Positions 24,932 through 34,217 of a stretch of 64,000 nt of DNA are shown here, piece by piece. The position numbers and the translations under genes were made by a program. The DNA lies in contig NZ_CP122961.1 in NCBI RefSeq assembly GCF_029854215.1, positions 3,100,001 to 3,164,000 of the forward strand, written 5' to 3'. Position 1 is the stretch's first letter. Every line of letters starts with the position of its first letter. The notes under the pieces were generated by a model. It searched no databases. It was not told where the DNA came from and worked only from the letters and a program-made list of their open reading frames with translations. This DNA is from Halomonas alkaliantarctica. GTDB taxonomy: Bacteria > Pseudomonadota > Gammaproteobacteria > Pseudomonadales > Halomonadaceae.

Positions 24932-26377
24932 ATGCGACTACGCAATTTGATTATTTTGACGGTGATTGTGCCGCTGTTTGTCATCCTGGTGGTATTTAGC
25001 TTAGTGGCGATCAAATCGCTCGAAGATAACGTACGCTCAAAGCTACAAACGGAAGTTGAGATTATTACCCGTACGCTGAGCTCCTCGCTCAGCTACGCGG
25101 TCACCCCTGACAGCAACACGCCGCTTGAGGAAGCGCTACAGTCAGCGTTCTCCTTCCATCGAATTTATGGCGCTTATGTGTTCGATACCGAAGGGCGCGA
25201 TATCTATGGGCTTGGCCTGGGCAAGGATATTTTCAGTCGCGAAGAGATTCAGCAAATCATTGAACGCGATGACCTTTACAGCAATTACCGACAACACGAG
25301 GGTTGGAATTACTACTCGGCGTTGACACCCTTGCGCTCACAAGATGGCACTGTATATGGCGTACTTCAGGTTAATCGGCTAAATACCGGTATTGAGAACT
25401 ACACGGGTTTTATTAGCGTTGTGGCCGTACTGGTGTTTATGATTGGTGCGGCCGGGATCGTGTTTAGTATTTGGTGGGGATTCCGGCGCCATATTGAGCG
25501 CCCGCTTAACCGGCTGCTGCACGTAATGCAGTTGGTAGAAAAGGGGGACCGCAGCCAACGTGCTACCGAAGACGGCCCTATCGAATATCGCCACCTCGCC
25601 TCCGGGTTGAATGGCATGCTGGATGCGATGGCCGAAAAAGACCAAGAGATCGAAAATCGCCAGCGGCGCGAAATTGAGCTTGAAAAGCGCCTGCGTAAAT
25701 CGAAAAAGCTGGCCGAACTCGGCGTACTGGCGGCGGGGGTTGCACACGAGATAGGCGCACCGCTAACGGTGATTAATGGCCAGGCTCAGCGTTTGGCTCG
25801 CCGCGATGTCATTGGCGATGACGAACGGGCACGTTTGGGACGCATACGCGGCGAAGTAGAGCGCATCGTTGAAATTGTTCGCCAATTGATGGAATTAGGT
25901 CGTCAACATAACGTAGAGAAAGGCGAACTGGCGCTTGATCAGCTGATTATGAATGCCAGCGATTTAGTTGAAGACGAGCTAGAGCCACGCAATATTCGTT
26001 TAGACGTTGAATTACCGACGCCAGCACCCAACTTACTCGCCAACGGCCAACAAATTGTGCAGGTGCTGACCAATTTGCTGCGCAATGCAGCGCAGGCCCC
26101 CGAAGTAAGCAGAATTAGAGTGCGCGCCCAGCAGCAAGAGCACGAATTACTGCTGTGGGTGGAAGATGATGGCCCGGGGATACCCGACTCCCATCACCAC
26201 AAGGTGTTCGACCCATTTTTTACCACCAAACCGGTTGGCCAAGGCAGCGGTTTGGGACTCTCTATGGTACATCGCATTATCAACGACCACGGCGGTACGA
26301 TCGGCGTGTTTGACAGTGCCCTAGGCGGCGCTGGATTTGAAATTACGCTACCTATTAGTGAAACCGCATACGCTTGA
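24932..26377 (+). CDS. sensor histidine kinase (NtrB-like, membrane-bound)
   Basis: A 481-residue kinase. TM1 is at about 5-29, a periplasmic sensor at 30-155, TM2 at about 160-184, and HAMP at about 185-240. The DHp helix has phospho-acceptor His272 in AAGVAHEIGAPLTVI. The ATPase domain has N box QVLTNLLRNAAQAP and G boxes DDGPGIP and GSGLGLSMV. The stop is followed directly by its response regulator, sharing a short overlap zone. The signal is unknown; the sensor region has no recognisable PAS or Cache signature by eye. Confidence 0.92.
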   Translation: MRLRNLIILTVIVPLFVILVVFSLVAIKSLEDNVRSKLQTEVEIITRTLSSSLSYAVTPDSNTPLEEALQSAFSFHRIYGAYVFDTEGRDIYGLGLGKDIFSREEIQQIIERDDLYSNYRQHEGWNYYSALTPLRSQDGTVYGVLQVNRLNTGIENYTGFISVVAVLVFMIGAAGIVFSIWWGFRRHIERPLNRLLHVMQLVEKGDRSQRATEDGPIEYRHLASGLNGMLDAMAEKDQEIENRQRREIELEKRLRKSKKLAELGVLAAGVAHEIGAPLTVINGQAQRLARRDVIGDDERARLGRIRGEVERIVEIVRQLMELGRQHNVEKGELALDQLIMNASDLVEDELEPRNIRLDVELPTPAPNLLANGQQIVQVLTNLLRNAAQAPEVSRIRVRAQQQEHELLLWVEDDGPGIPDSHHHKVFDPFFTTKPVGQGSGLGLSMVHRIINDHGGTIGVFDSALGGAGFEITLPISETAYA

Positions 26378-26388
26378 GGACAACGTTT

Positions 26389-27789
26389 GTGACCCAACAG
26401 GACCCCCTTTTACCTTTGTTGGTGGTGGAAGATGACGCCGCTATACTTGAGCTATTAGAAGAAGAACTGCAGGATGCAGGCTACACAACGCTGGGCGTAA
26501 CTAGCGCTGAAGAGGCGATCGCCTTATTGAGCCACACCACCGTCTCACTGGTAATTACCGACGTACGGTTGCCGGGCATGACCGGCATTCAACTACTTCA
26601 GCAGCTCCGCCAAGCAGGCAGTGAGCTGGGCATTATTGTGATTACCGCTTTCGGCACTATTGACCAGGCAGTCGAGGCACTCAAACTCGGGGCTGACGAC
26701 TTTTTAACCAAGCCGCTCGACCTTGATGCTATCCGTGATGCCGTATTTCGTGTGCTGGAGCGCCAACGCTTGGCGGTTTTCCACGACACGGATATCAGCC
26801 ATTTCCACGGTATTGTGGGTAAAAGCCAGGTCATGCAGACGCTATTCCATGACGCCTCCCGCCTTGCCAAAAGCGATGCGCCCATACTGATATTAGGTGA
26901 AAGCGGCACCGGCAAAGAACTACTTGCCCGCGCCATTCATCAGGAAAGCCCGCGTCATGACCAGCCCTTTGTGCCGGTTAACTGTGCAAGCATTCCTCCC
27001 GACTTGATGGAAAGTGAGTTCTTTGGCCACGTCAAAGGCGCCTTTACCGGTGCTAATGAAGCGCGCAAAGGACTCTTCCAAAGCGCTCAGGGCGGCAGCC
27101 TGTTTTTAGATGAGATTGGTGAAATGCCCATCAATCTGCAGGCTAAATTGCTGCGTGCTTTACAGGAAAAGACCGTACGCCCAGTGGGTGGCGAGCGCGA
27201 AGAGCCGGTGGATGTACGAATCATCGCCGCGACTCACCGCAACCTGGAGAAAGAGATCGAGCAGGAAAACTTCCGCAGCGATTTGTTTTACCGCTTGGAG
27301 ACGTTCTCACTGCGTATCCCGCCCCTGCGCGAGCGTGGCACCGATATCGAGCATCTTGTGTTTGCGCTTATCGACAAGCATTCGGAGGCACAGGGCAAAC
27401 AGATAGAGCAAATCGAACCGGAAGCGCTCAGCAATCTACTCAACTATGCCTACCCCGGTAACGTTCGAGAACTGGAAAACGCCATTATGCGTGCCGTCAC
27501 TCTGAGCGAAGACGGCTCGCTCAGCTATAAAGATCTGCCCGAACGACTTCGCGAGCAATCAACAGTGGAAACCGGTACACCTCTGGCACCTGCCGTCGGC
27601 GGCGAAGTGCTGGCTGCAGGTCAAATGCCAACGCCACAGCCGATCCGCTGGCCCAGTCTAGAAGAAGTTGAAAAGCGCTATATCAACAAGGTGCTAGAAG
27701 CAACGGGTGGCAATAAGCGGCGCACGGCAGAGGTACTTGGGATTGCTCGGCGGACACTCTATCGTCGCTTGGAAGACAATGAAGAGTAA
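26389..27789 (+). CDS. sigma-54-dependent response regulator (NtrC family)
   Basis: A 466-residue activator. The receiver (about 9-120) has phospho-acceptor Asp58 in VITDVRLPGMTG and a conserved Lys in TKPL. The AAA+ domain has Walker A GESGTGKE at about 170 and GAFTGA at about 217-222 for sigma-54 contact. A C-terminal Fis-type helix-turn-helix completes it (NKRRTAEVLGIARRTLYRRL). GTG 26389 is preferred because TGAGGA lies 8 bases upstream, overlapping the kinase stop; a TTG at 26374 is the alternative. It is the partner of the adjacent kinase. Target genes are unknown; no clear sigma-54 promoter was seen nearby. Confidence 0.93.
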   Translation: MTQQDPLLPLLVVEDDAAILELLEEELQDAGYTTLGVTSAEEAIALLSHTTVSLVITDVRLPGMTGIQLLQQLRQAGSELGIIVITAFGTIDQAVEALKLGADDFLTKPLDLDAIRDAVFRVLERQRLAVFHDTDISHFHGIVGKSQVMQTLFHDASRLAKSDAPILILGESGTGKELLARAIHQESPRHDQPFVPVNCASIPPDLMESEFFGHVKGAFTGANEARKGLFQSAQGGSLFLDEIGEMPINLQAKLLRALQEKTVRPVGGEREEPVDVRIIAATHRNLEKEIEQENFRSDLFYRLETFSLRIPPLRERGTDIEHLVFALIDKHSEAQGKQIEQIEPEALSNLLNYAYPGNVRELENAIMRAVTLSEDGSLSYKDLPERLREQSTVETGTPLAPAVGGEVLAAGQMPTPQPIRWPSLEEVEKRYINKVLEATGGNKRRTAEVLGIARRTLYRRLEDNEE

Positions 27790-27848
27790 CCACTTCGACA
27801 CTGCTCACACCCCTTCTTAATCGCCAAGCGACAGAACCTAACACACAA

Positions 27849-27876
27849 ACAAAAAAAACCCCCGCGGGCGCGGGGG
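27849..27876 (-). terminator. strong GC hairpin terminator
   Basis: CCCCCGCG (27859-27866) and CGCGGGGG (27869-27876) form a stem. On the minus strand it is followed by eight T (27851-27858). The orientation fits termination of the lipoprotein gene that ends at 27985, about 110 bases upstream. It may also stop antisense reading into the response regulator. Confidence 0.75.
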
Positions 27877-27984
27877 CGGAAAAGATGATAAACCGTGTGG
27901 AGCAGCCGCAGGGAACAAACAGCTGGGTCGATTTACCATCGTAGGGAGCGGTACATTTACTCAAAACTCAAAACGGGTAACGAA

Positions 27985-28392
27985 CTAGTTACTTGTCGAA
28001 TTCTCATCTTCATCTGCGCCAGGCATTGGTTCAGTACCTTCGCCAAAGCCAGGCTCATCTTCGTCTGGATTCATAGTGGTGCCTTCTGCCGGCTCATCCA
28101 TGGTGTCTTGAGGCATAGTGTCTTCTGCTGCAGAGTCTTCACTTAGGCCTGGGTCTTGCTCCATTGATGACTCTTCGTCCGCACTCAGCTCTTCATTCAT
28201 ACTTGGCTCTGGCTGAGTAGTGGCATTTTGCTCAAGTGGCGCCGTTTCATCTGCAGACGGCGCTGGCTCTTCGTTATCACCGCAACCAGCTAACACAATA
28301 ACGCTCGCAGCTGTTGCCATCATGCACAGCGTTAACCAGCGTGGGCGATTGTGAATTTGCTTTCTCTCAATGTGGCCATGTTGCTTGTCCAT
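27985..28392 (-). CDS. acidic low-complexity lipoprotein of unknown function
   Basis: A 135-residue protein. The N-terminus is basic, then a hydrophobic stretch (MMATAASVIVLAGC) forms a lipobox LAGC with lipidation Cys at about 38. The mature part is extremely rich in Glu, Asp, Pro, Met, Ser and Thr (SADEESSMEQDPGLSEDS and similar), with no fold visible. ATG 28392 has GGAGGT upstream; an ATG at 28416 is less likely. High acidity suits a halophile's envelope. The long AT-rich gap upstream is shared with divergent proV. Function unknown. Confidence 0.75.
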   Translation of the reverse strand: MDKQHGHIERKQIHNRPRWLTLCMMATAASVIVLAGCGDNEEPAPSADETAPLEQNATTQPEPSMNEELSADEESSMEQDPGLSEDSAAEDTMPQDTMDEPAEGTTMNPDEDEPGFGEGTEPMPGADEDENSTSN

Positions 28393-28416
28393 AATACCCA
28401 CCTCCATTGCTAACAC

Positions 28417-28770
28417 CGTATGTTTTTAAACGTCTTGCTAGGTAACTTAGAGCCAGTTCTGTACATACTATGTGTTGCACATACACATACTATTCACTTT
28501 ACATGCCAAAAATTAAAATTTAAAAATTAAACAAATAAAATCAGCGCCTTATAAAAACAACGACACACCACCATTAGCGTAAAACCAACCAAATTAGGTG
28601 GGTAAAAAATGACACATGTAGCGTTAATTCCCCCGTTGAGCGAGTCGTTGTGACACATAGGCGCCACTTATGTATAATAATTTTTAATAAATTATTCGAC
28701 TCAATCCCTTATTTCTTTATGAATGGCGTAGCAACGACACGCCTATTCTGTTCAACAAAAGGCATCGCCG
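28417..28770. promoter_or_regulatory. AT-rich divergent regulatory gap before proV
   Basis: This 354-base gap separates the lipoprotein gene (minus) from proV (plus). It holds a direct repeat ACATACTAT (28463-28471 and 28485-28493, 22-base period) around an inverted repeat TATGTG-TTG-CACATA (28469-28483). A TATAAT box lies at 28673-28678 with GTGACA 17 bases upstream (28650-28655), a plausible promoter for proV. No small gene was found. Confidence 0.45.
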
Positions 28771-29973
28771 ATGGACGAGACACGACCCGTCAAAATTAAA
28801 GTGCGCGACTTAAGCAAAGTCTTTGGCAAGCACCCACAAAAAGCCATTGAGCTGCGTAACCAGGGAATGAAGCGCCCAGAAATTCTGGAGAAATCCGGCC
28901 AAACACTGGGGCTATCCAATATCTCGTTTGATGTCTATGAAGGCGAATTGCTGGTCATCATGGGATTATCGGGGTCAGGCAAATCGACCTTGATCCGCTG
29001 CCTTAACCGTCTGATTGAAACCACCGAAGGTGAAATCATCATCGACGGCGAAAACATTCCGACGCTGAAAGAGAAAGCGCTACTGGAGTGCCGCCGTCGC
29101 CACTTCTCTATGGTGTTTCAAAATTTCGCGCTATTTCCCCACCGCACTGTGCAGCAAAATGCCGAGTTCGGTTTGGAAATTCGCGGCGTAGAGAAAACAG
29201 AGCGCCATAAAATTGCTCATGATGCGCTCAAGCAAGTGGGCCTGGAGGGCTGGGAAGACGCCTACCCCAACCAACTTTCCGGCGGCATGCAGCAGCGCGT
29301 TGGTCTAGCACGCGCCCTAGCTAACGATGCCACCGTGCTGTTAATGGATGAGGCCTTCTCCGCGCTCGACCCGCTGATTCGCAAAGACATGCAGCAAGAG
29401 CTTTTGCAGTTGCAATCCAAAATGCAAAAGACCACGGTCTTCATTACCCACGATTTGGATGAGGCGCTCAACATTGGCGACCGTATCGTGCTGCTAAAAG
29501 ATGGCGAAGTGGTGCAGATCGGCACGCCTGAAGAGATTCTGACCAAGCCTGCGGATGACTACGTACGGCGCTTTATCGAAGGCGTTGACCGGGCACGTAT
29601 TCTGACCGCTGAAAGCGCCATGCGGCCACTGCGTTCTACCGCTCGCGAAAGCGACGGGCCGCGCACGGCACTACACCGCATGCGCGACCATGCTATCGAC
29701 TCTATCTATGTGGTTGATCGCGACCGCCGCTTGATCGGCCTACTCGAGGCCGACGCTGCAAGCCGGGCGATTGAAGAGGGTTCCGATACGATTACCCCCT
29801 ACTTGACCCAGGATTTTCGTAAAGTCCCCATGGATGAGCCGTTACATAACCTGTTTGCCATGTTTAGTGAAAAGAGCTTCCCTATCGCCGTTATTGATAA
29901 GCAAGAGCAGCTGCTGGGCGTGGTGGTTAAAGGCGCAGTACTCGACGAACTGGCACGAGCAGGAGAGCAATAA
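28771..29973 (+). CDS. proV: glycine betaine/proline ABC importer ATP-binding protein
   Basis: A 400-residue ATPase. The ProV-type N-terminal extension (KVRDLSKVFGKHPQKAIELRNQG) precedes Walker A GLSGSGKST at about 65-73, signature LSGGMQQRVGLARAL, Walker B VLLMDEAFSALDP and H-loop ITHDLDEAL. C-terminal CBS domains (about 280-400) are the osmosensing regulatory part in relatives. It energises import of compatible solutes under osmotic stress. It is the first gene of proVWX here. Its stop shares a base with the next start (TAATG). Confidence 0.94.
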   Translation: MDETRPVKIKVRDLSKVFGKHPQKAIELRNQGMKRPEILEKSGQTLGLSNISFDVYEGELLVIMGLSGSGKSTLIRCLNRLIETTEGEIIIDGENIPTLKEKALLECRRRHFSMVFQNFALFPHRTVQQNAEFGLEIRGVEKTERHKIAHDALKQVGLEGWEDAYPNQLSGGMQQRVGLARALANDATVLLMDEAFSALDPLIRKDMQQELLQLQSKMQKTTVFITHDLDEALNIGDRIVLLKDGEVVQIGTPEEILTKPADDYVRRFIEGVDRARILTAESAMRPLRSTARESDGPRTALHRMRDHAIDSIYVVDRDRRLIGLLEADAASRAIEEGSDTITPYLTQDFRKVPMDEPLHNLFAMFSEKSFPIAVIDKQEQLLGVVVKGAVLDELARAGEQ

Positions 29974-30806
29974 TGGATATCCCACGCATCCCGCTAGGTG
30001 ATTGGATTGAAAGCGGCCTGACTTGGTTGACCAGCGAATATTCAGGTGTGACACGCGGCATTTCTCGCTTCACCCAGACCGGCATTGATGTGCTTAACGA
30101 CGGCTTGATGTGGTTGCCGGCTTGGGCACTGCTCGGCTTGATAGCGCTACTCTGCTGGAAGCTGGCGGGCATTAGGCTAGCGATAGGCGCCGCTGCTGGC
30201 CTGGCATTGATTTGGAACCTGGATCTTTGGGATCCGATGATTGAGACACTCACGCTGGTGGTATTTGCCACCATGGTGGCGGTAGTCATTGCGTTACCCG
30301 TAGGGATCGCGGCGGCCCTGTCTAATCGGCTCTACCGGGTCATTATGCCGATTTTGGACTTTATGCAGACCATGCCAGCATTCGTCTATTTGATTCCGGC
30401 TATTCCGTTTTTCGGTATTGGCTCGGTCTCGGCGATTTTTGCCACGGTGATCTTCTCGATGCCTCCGGCTATTCGCTTTACCACCTTGGGTATTCGTCAA
30501 GTACCGGTGGAGCTGATCGAAGCCGCCGATGCCTACGGCGCTACCCGCGGTCAAAAGCTATTTAAAGTGCAGCTACCGCTGTCACTGCCCACGGTAATGG
30601 CGGGTATCAACCAAACGATAATGCTCGCCCTCTCCATGGTCGTCATCGCTGCCATGATTGGTGCAGATGGCTTGGGCAGCGAAGTATGGCGCGCTATTCA
30701 ACGCTTGCGCCCTGGCGATGGCTTTGAAGCGGGCATCGCGGTGGTCATTCTGGCTATGCTGCTCGACCGTCTGACGCAATCGCTTAGAAAAACCAGGAAC
30801 GGCTAG
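29973..30806 (+). CDS. proW: glycine betaine/proline ABC importer permease
   Basis: A 277-residue inner-membrane permease. It has about six to seven helices and the EAA-type loop EAADAYGATRGQKLFKVQLPLSLPTVMAGI near 190-220, which docks to ProV. It lacks the long N-terminal tail of E. coli ProW and is closer in length to OpuAB-type permeases. Its ATG overlaps the proV stop by one base (TAATG). The binding-protein gene follows after 149 bases. Confidence 0.94.
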   Translation: MDIPRIPLGDWIESGLTWLTSEYSGVTRGISRFTQTGIDVLNDGLMWLPAWALLGLIALLCWKLAGIRLAIGAAAGLALIWNLDLWDPMIETLTLVVFATMVAVVIALPVGIAAALSNRLYRVIMPILDFMQTMPAFVYLIPAIPFFGIGSVSAIFATVIFSMPPAIRFTTLGIRQVPVELIEAADAYGATRGQKLFKVQLPLSLPTVMAGINQTIMLALSMVVIAAMIGADGLGSEVWRAIQRLRPGDGFEAGIAVVILAMLLDRLTQSLRKTRNG

Positions 30807-30955
30807 AACGCGCGAATAGCGTAAAACAGCAGGAGCGGCTGCGTTGAGTCATTAGCTTGCTTAGTCGCCTTTTGCTAACCATGCTGTGCTTTGCAGCAAC
30901 CGTGCTCGTTAAGAATCATGCACGTTGATATTTTAGTACTCAAGGGAGAAAGCGA

Positions 30956-31831
30956 ATGAAACAACGCACACTGAACCTCCGTATCCGTCTTGCTTCACTG
31001 GCACTGTTAGCGGGTGCCGGTGTTGCCGTCGGCAGCGCGGCGCAGGCCGAAGAAGAGAAAGGCACGGTTAACCTGGCCTACGTAGAGTGGTCTTCCGAAG
31101 TCGCTTCAACTAACGTCGTTGCTGCAGTGCTTGAGCAAGCGGGCTACGATGTCGACCTGACGTCACTCTCAGCGGCTGCCATGTTCCAGGCGCTCTCCAC
31201 TGGCGATGCGGATGCCATTGTTGCGGCCTGGTTGCCGACTACTCACGCTGATTACATGGAGCGCCTGGGCGATAGTATTGAAGACCTTGGCCCCAACCTG
31301 GACGGCACCAAGCTGGGCCTTGTGGTTCCGGCATACACCGATGTCGATTCGATTGCTGACCTTAACGATAACGCCGACAGCTTTAATGGCGAGATCATCG
31401 GTATTGACCCCGGTGCAGGCCTAATGGCCCTCACTGAAGAGGTTGTGGATACCTATGACCTTGAACTGGATCTGCGTAGCGGCAGCGGCGCGACCATGAC
31501 CGCAGCTCTATCCAGCGCGATTAATAACGAAGAAGATGTCGTTGTTACCGGTTGGACGCCCCACTGGATGTTTGCCCGCTTTGACATCAAATATCTAGAA
31601 GATCCTAAAAACGTCTATGGCGGCGCGGAGCAGATCCATACAGCGGTTCGTCAAGGCCTGGAAGATGACATGCCGGAAGCCTATGCTATTCTCGACGCTT
31701 TCGAGTGGACGCCTGAGCAGATGGGCGAAGTCATGCTAATGAACCAGGAAGATGGCAGCGACCCCTACGAGAATGCGAAGCAGTGGGTTGAAGATAACCA
31801 GGACATCGTCGCAGAGTGGCTCGATAGCTAA
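30956..31831 (+). CDS. proX: glycine betaine-binding periplasmic protein
   Basis: A 291-residue secreted protein. The signal peptide ends near AQA-E (31/32), and an OpuAC-type fold follows. Aromatic residues suited to an aromatic cage occur in YVEWSSEV, AAWLPTTHADY and TGWTPHWMF, where relatives bind the trimethylammonium group by cation-pi contacts. It delivers betaine to the ProVW channel. GGGAG lies just before the ATG. The mature protein is acidic, as is common for halophile periplasmic proteins. Confidence 0.92.
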   Translation: MKQRTLNLRIRLASLALLAGAGVAVGSAAQAEEEKGTVNLAYVEWSSEVASTNVVAAVLEQAGYDVDLTSLSAAAMFQALSTGDADAIVAAWLPTTHADYMERLGDSIEDLGPNLDGTKLGLVVPAYTDVDSIADLNDNADSFNGEIIGIDPGAGLMALTEEVVDTYDLELDLRSGSGATMTAALSSAINNEEDVVVTGWTPHWMFARFDIKYLEDPKNVYGGAEQIHTAVRQGLEDDMPEAYAILDAFEWTPEQMGEVMLMNQEDGSDPYENAKQWVEDNQDIVAEWLDS

Positions 31832-31986
31832 TGCCATTTTGATTAGCTAGATTGTATTTGTTAGCAATGGTTGGACTGGGGCTTTCGTAAGCCTCAGCCC
31901 AGCCGTTTAAGTTTGTACAACCTATTGTCATGAGCACACTACTATAAGCAGTTTGATAGTGTGACAGGTCATTTCGGGAGCTTGAT

Positions 31987-32409
31987 ATGTTTAATAACAT
32001 TATGGTGCCGGTAGACCTTGCCCACCTTGAAGCACTTGAACCCGCGTTAAGCGTTGTAGCCGACCTAGCCAAAAAATACGACGCCCATATCACCTATGTC
32101 GGCGTCACGGCCAATACACCCACAAGCGTTGCCCGCACTCCCCAGGAGTATGAGCAAAAGCTCGAGGCTTTTGCGCAAGAGCGACATAAGGTTCATGGCC
32201 AACCAGTAAGCAGCAAGGTATATAGCTCAACAGACCCTGTGGCGAATGTCGACACACTACTTGAGAAAGCTATTGACGAAGTAGGGGCTGACTTAGTAAT
32301 GATGGCCACTCACCTGCCGCGGCATTTGGATATTGTCATGCCTTCGCATGGTGGCAAAATAGCAACCCACACAAACGCCTCTGTCTTCTTAATTCGTCTG
32401 GCTCAATAA
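31987..32409 (+). CDS. universal stress protein (UspA family)
   Basis: A 140-residue single-domain USP. It begins FNNIMVPVDLAHLE (ATP-fold strand 1). The C-terminal region, VMMATHLPRHLDIVMPSHGGKIATHTNASVFLIR, resembles the G-2x-G-9x-G(S/T) nucleotide loop, with divergence. It lies 40 bases before a BCCT transporter on the same strand. A USP regulates the ectoine TRAP transporter TeaABC in Halomonas elongata (TeaD), so a regulatory link to the betaine-type carrier is a reasonable inference. Confidence 0.88.
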   Translation: MFNNIMVPVDLAHLEALEPALSVVADLAKKYDAHITYVGVTANTPTSVARTPQEYEQKLEAFAQERHKVHGQPVSSKVYSSTDPVANVDTLLEKAIDEVGADLVMMATHLPRHLDIVMPSHGGKIATHTNASVFLIRLAQ

Positions 32410-32449
32410 AACCGCCTTTCGTTTTTAAAATAATTAAGGAAGTAAACTT

Positions 32450-34087
32450 ATGGACAAAACACCGAAAAATGAGCCTGATGAGCCGGTCTCTGAGGGGATA
32501 CCCGCCCCAGATGGCCCGGCTAACCTGATCGATACCGATTATGTTATCGGCCAAGACAACATCACCACGAATGCCATGGGACTTAACCTTGACCTGCACG
32601 GCAAGGTATTTAGCATTTCGGCGGTTATGGTGTTGTTGTTTGTAGTACTGACGCTGGCACTGCAAGACACCATCGCCCCAATTTATGATGCTATTTTCGG
32701 TTTCTTGACCGGGAATTTGGCATGGTTCTTTATTTTAGCGGCGAATATATTCGTCATCTTGTGTATTGGCCTGATCTTCTCTCCTTTAGGTAAAATCCGC
32801 ATTGGTGGCGCCGATGCCAAGCCTGATTTTACCTATATGGGTTGGTTTTCAATGCTGTTTGCCGCAGGCATGGGGATTGGCCTGATGTTCTTCGGCGTTA
32901 ACGAACCGCTGACGCACTTTGGCACTTCATTTGACGGTGGCAGCTGGGCGCCGCTTGCAGGTGCGGAAGGTGATGCCGCCGGTGCTGAAGCATTAGCTAT
33001 GGCCGCAACCATCTTCCACTGGGGCCTGCACCCCTGGGCGATTTACGCTGTGGTCGCGCTTTCACTGGCGCTGTTCTCTTTCAATAAGGGCCTACCGCTA
33101 TCCATGCGTTCAGTGTTCTACCCCCTTTTGGGTGAGCGCGTATGGGGCTGGCCAGGCCACGTAATTGATATTTTGGCAGTGTTTGCCACTTTATTTGGCC
33201 TGGCTACATCCCTTGGTTTAGGGGCAACCCAAGCAGCAGCAGGCCTCACTTATCTGTTTGGTGCGCCAGAAAGTGATATCACCATGATCCTGTTGATCAT
33301 CGGTATTACGATGATCGCCATCGGCTCAATCGTGGCAGGCGTTGATAAGGGCGTACAGCTGCTCTCCAAAATCAATATTATTCTTGCGGCAATGCTACTT
33401 TTCTTTGTAATTGCTGTTGGCCCCACCCTGATGATTGCCACGGGCTTCTTTGAAAACCTTTGGAACTATGCGGTTCATCTGCCTGCGTTATCGAATCCTT
33501 TTGGTCGTGAAGACGCCAACTTCAGCCAGGGCTGGACAGCCTTCTACTGGGCCTGGTGGATCTCCTGGTCTCCGTATGTTGGTATGTTTATCGCGCGTGT
33601 ATCTCGCGGCCGTACAGTGCGAGAATTTCTGGTCTCGGTGATGCTGGTGCCATCCACAGTATCAGTACTCTGGATGACCACGTTTGGTGGCACAGCCATT
33701 GATCAGTACGTCAGCCAAGGCATTGAGGCCGTTCGGGATGCAGGCGTTGATCTGCAGCTATTCATAATGCTCGAACAGCTACCGTTATCACAAATCACCT
33801 CATTCGTGGCCATTGTGCTAGTCATCGTGTTCTTCGTGACGTCGTCTGACTCTGGCTCACTGGTGATTGATTCCATCACCGCTGGCGGTAAGGTCGATGC
33901 ACCGACGCCACAGCGCGTTTTCTGGGCGATTATCGAAGGCGCGATTGCCATTGCGCTACTGCTAGGCGGTGGCCTGACAGCGCTGCAAACCATGGCGGTT
34001 TCTACCGGCTTCCCGTTCACCATCATTCTGCTAGTGGCCTGCTATGCCATTATCAAGGGGTTGATGAGCGAACCTAAAGCCGTCTAG
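32450..34087 (+). CDS. BCCT-family betaine/choline/carnitine transporter
   Basis: A 545-residue carrier with a hydrophilic N-terminus (1-45) and about twelve helices. BCCT signatures include GMGIGLMFFGVNEPL near 140, HWGLHPWAIYAVV near 190 and the aromatic stretch WTAFYWAWWISWSPYVGMFIARVSRGRT (in part) near 365. These line the sodium- or proton-coupled trimethylammonium pathway. The C-terminal tail is short, so strong osmosensing through the tail, as in BetP, is not obvious. It is co-directional with the USP gene, and a strong terminator follows. Confidence 0.93.
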   Translation: MDKTPKNEPDEPVSEGIPAPDGPANLIDTDYVIGQDNITTNAMGLNLDLHGKVFSISAVMVLLFVVLTLALQDTIAPIYDAIFGFLTGNLAWFFILAANIFVILCIGLIFSPLGKIRIGGADAKPDFTYMGWFSMLFAAGMGIGLMFFGVNEPLTHFGTSFDGGSWAPLAGAEGDAAGAEALAMAATIFHWGLHPWAIYAVVALSLALFSFNKGLPLSMRSVFYPLLGERVWGWPGHVIDILAVFATLFGLATSLGLGATQAAAGLTYLFGAPESDITMILLIIGITMIAIGSIVAGVDKGVQLLSKINIILAAMLLFFVIAVGPTLMIATGFFENLWNYAVHLPALSNPFGREDANFSQGWTAFYWAWWISWSPYVGMFIARVSRGRTVREFLVSVMLVPSTVSVLWMTTFGGTAIDQYVSQGIEAVRDAGVDLQLFIMLEQLPLSQITSFVAIVLVIVFFVTSSDSGSLVIDSITAGGKVDAPTPQRVFWAIIEGAIAIALLLGGGLTALQTMAVSTGFPFTIILLVACYAIIKGLMSEPKAV

Positions 34088-34163
34088 CGCTGCTTTGAAC
34101 CGACCATGGTTTTAAACCAACCATACGTTTAAAACTTGCTGGTATTGTTCAAATATAGTTAGT

Positions 34164-34194
34164 AAACGGGCAACCCAATGGGTTGCCCGTTTTT
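34164..34194 (+). terminator. terminator after the BCCT gene
   Basis: AACGGGCAACCC (34165-34176) pairs with GGGTTGCCCGTT (34180-34191) around a 3-base loop and runs into a T tract. This is a strong intrinsic terminator between the convergent BCCT and exonuclease genes. Confidence 0.9.
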
Positions 34195-34217
34195 GTTGGT
34201 ATGTTGGCAGCTAAGCA

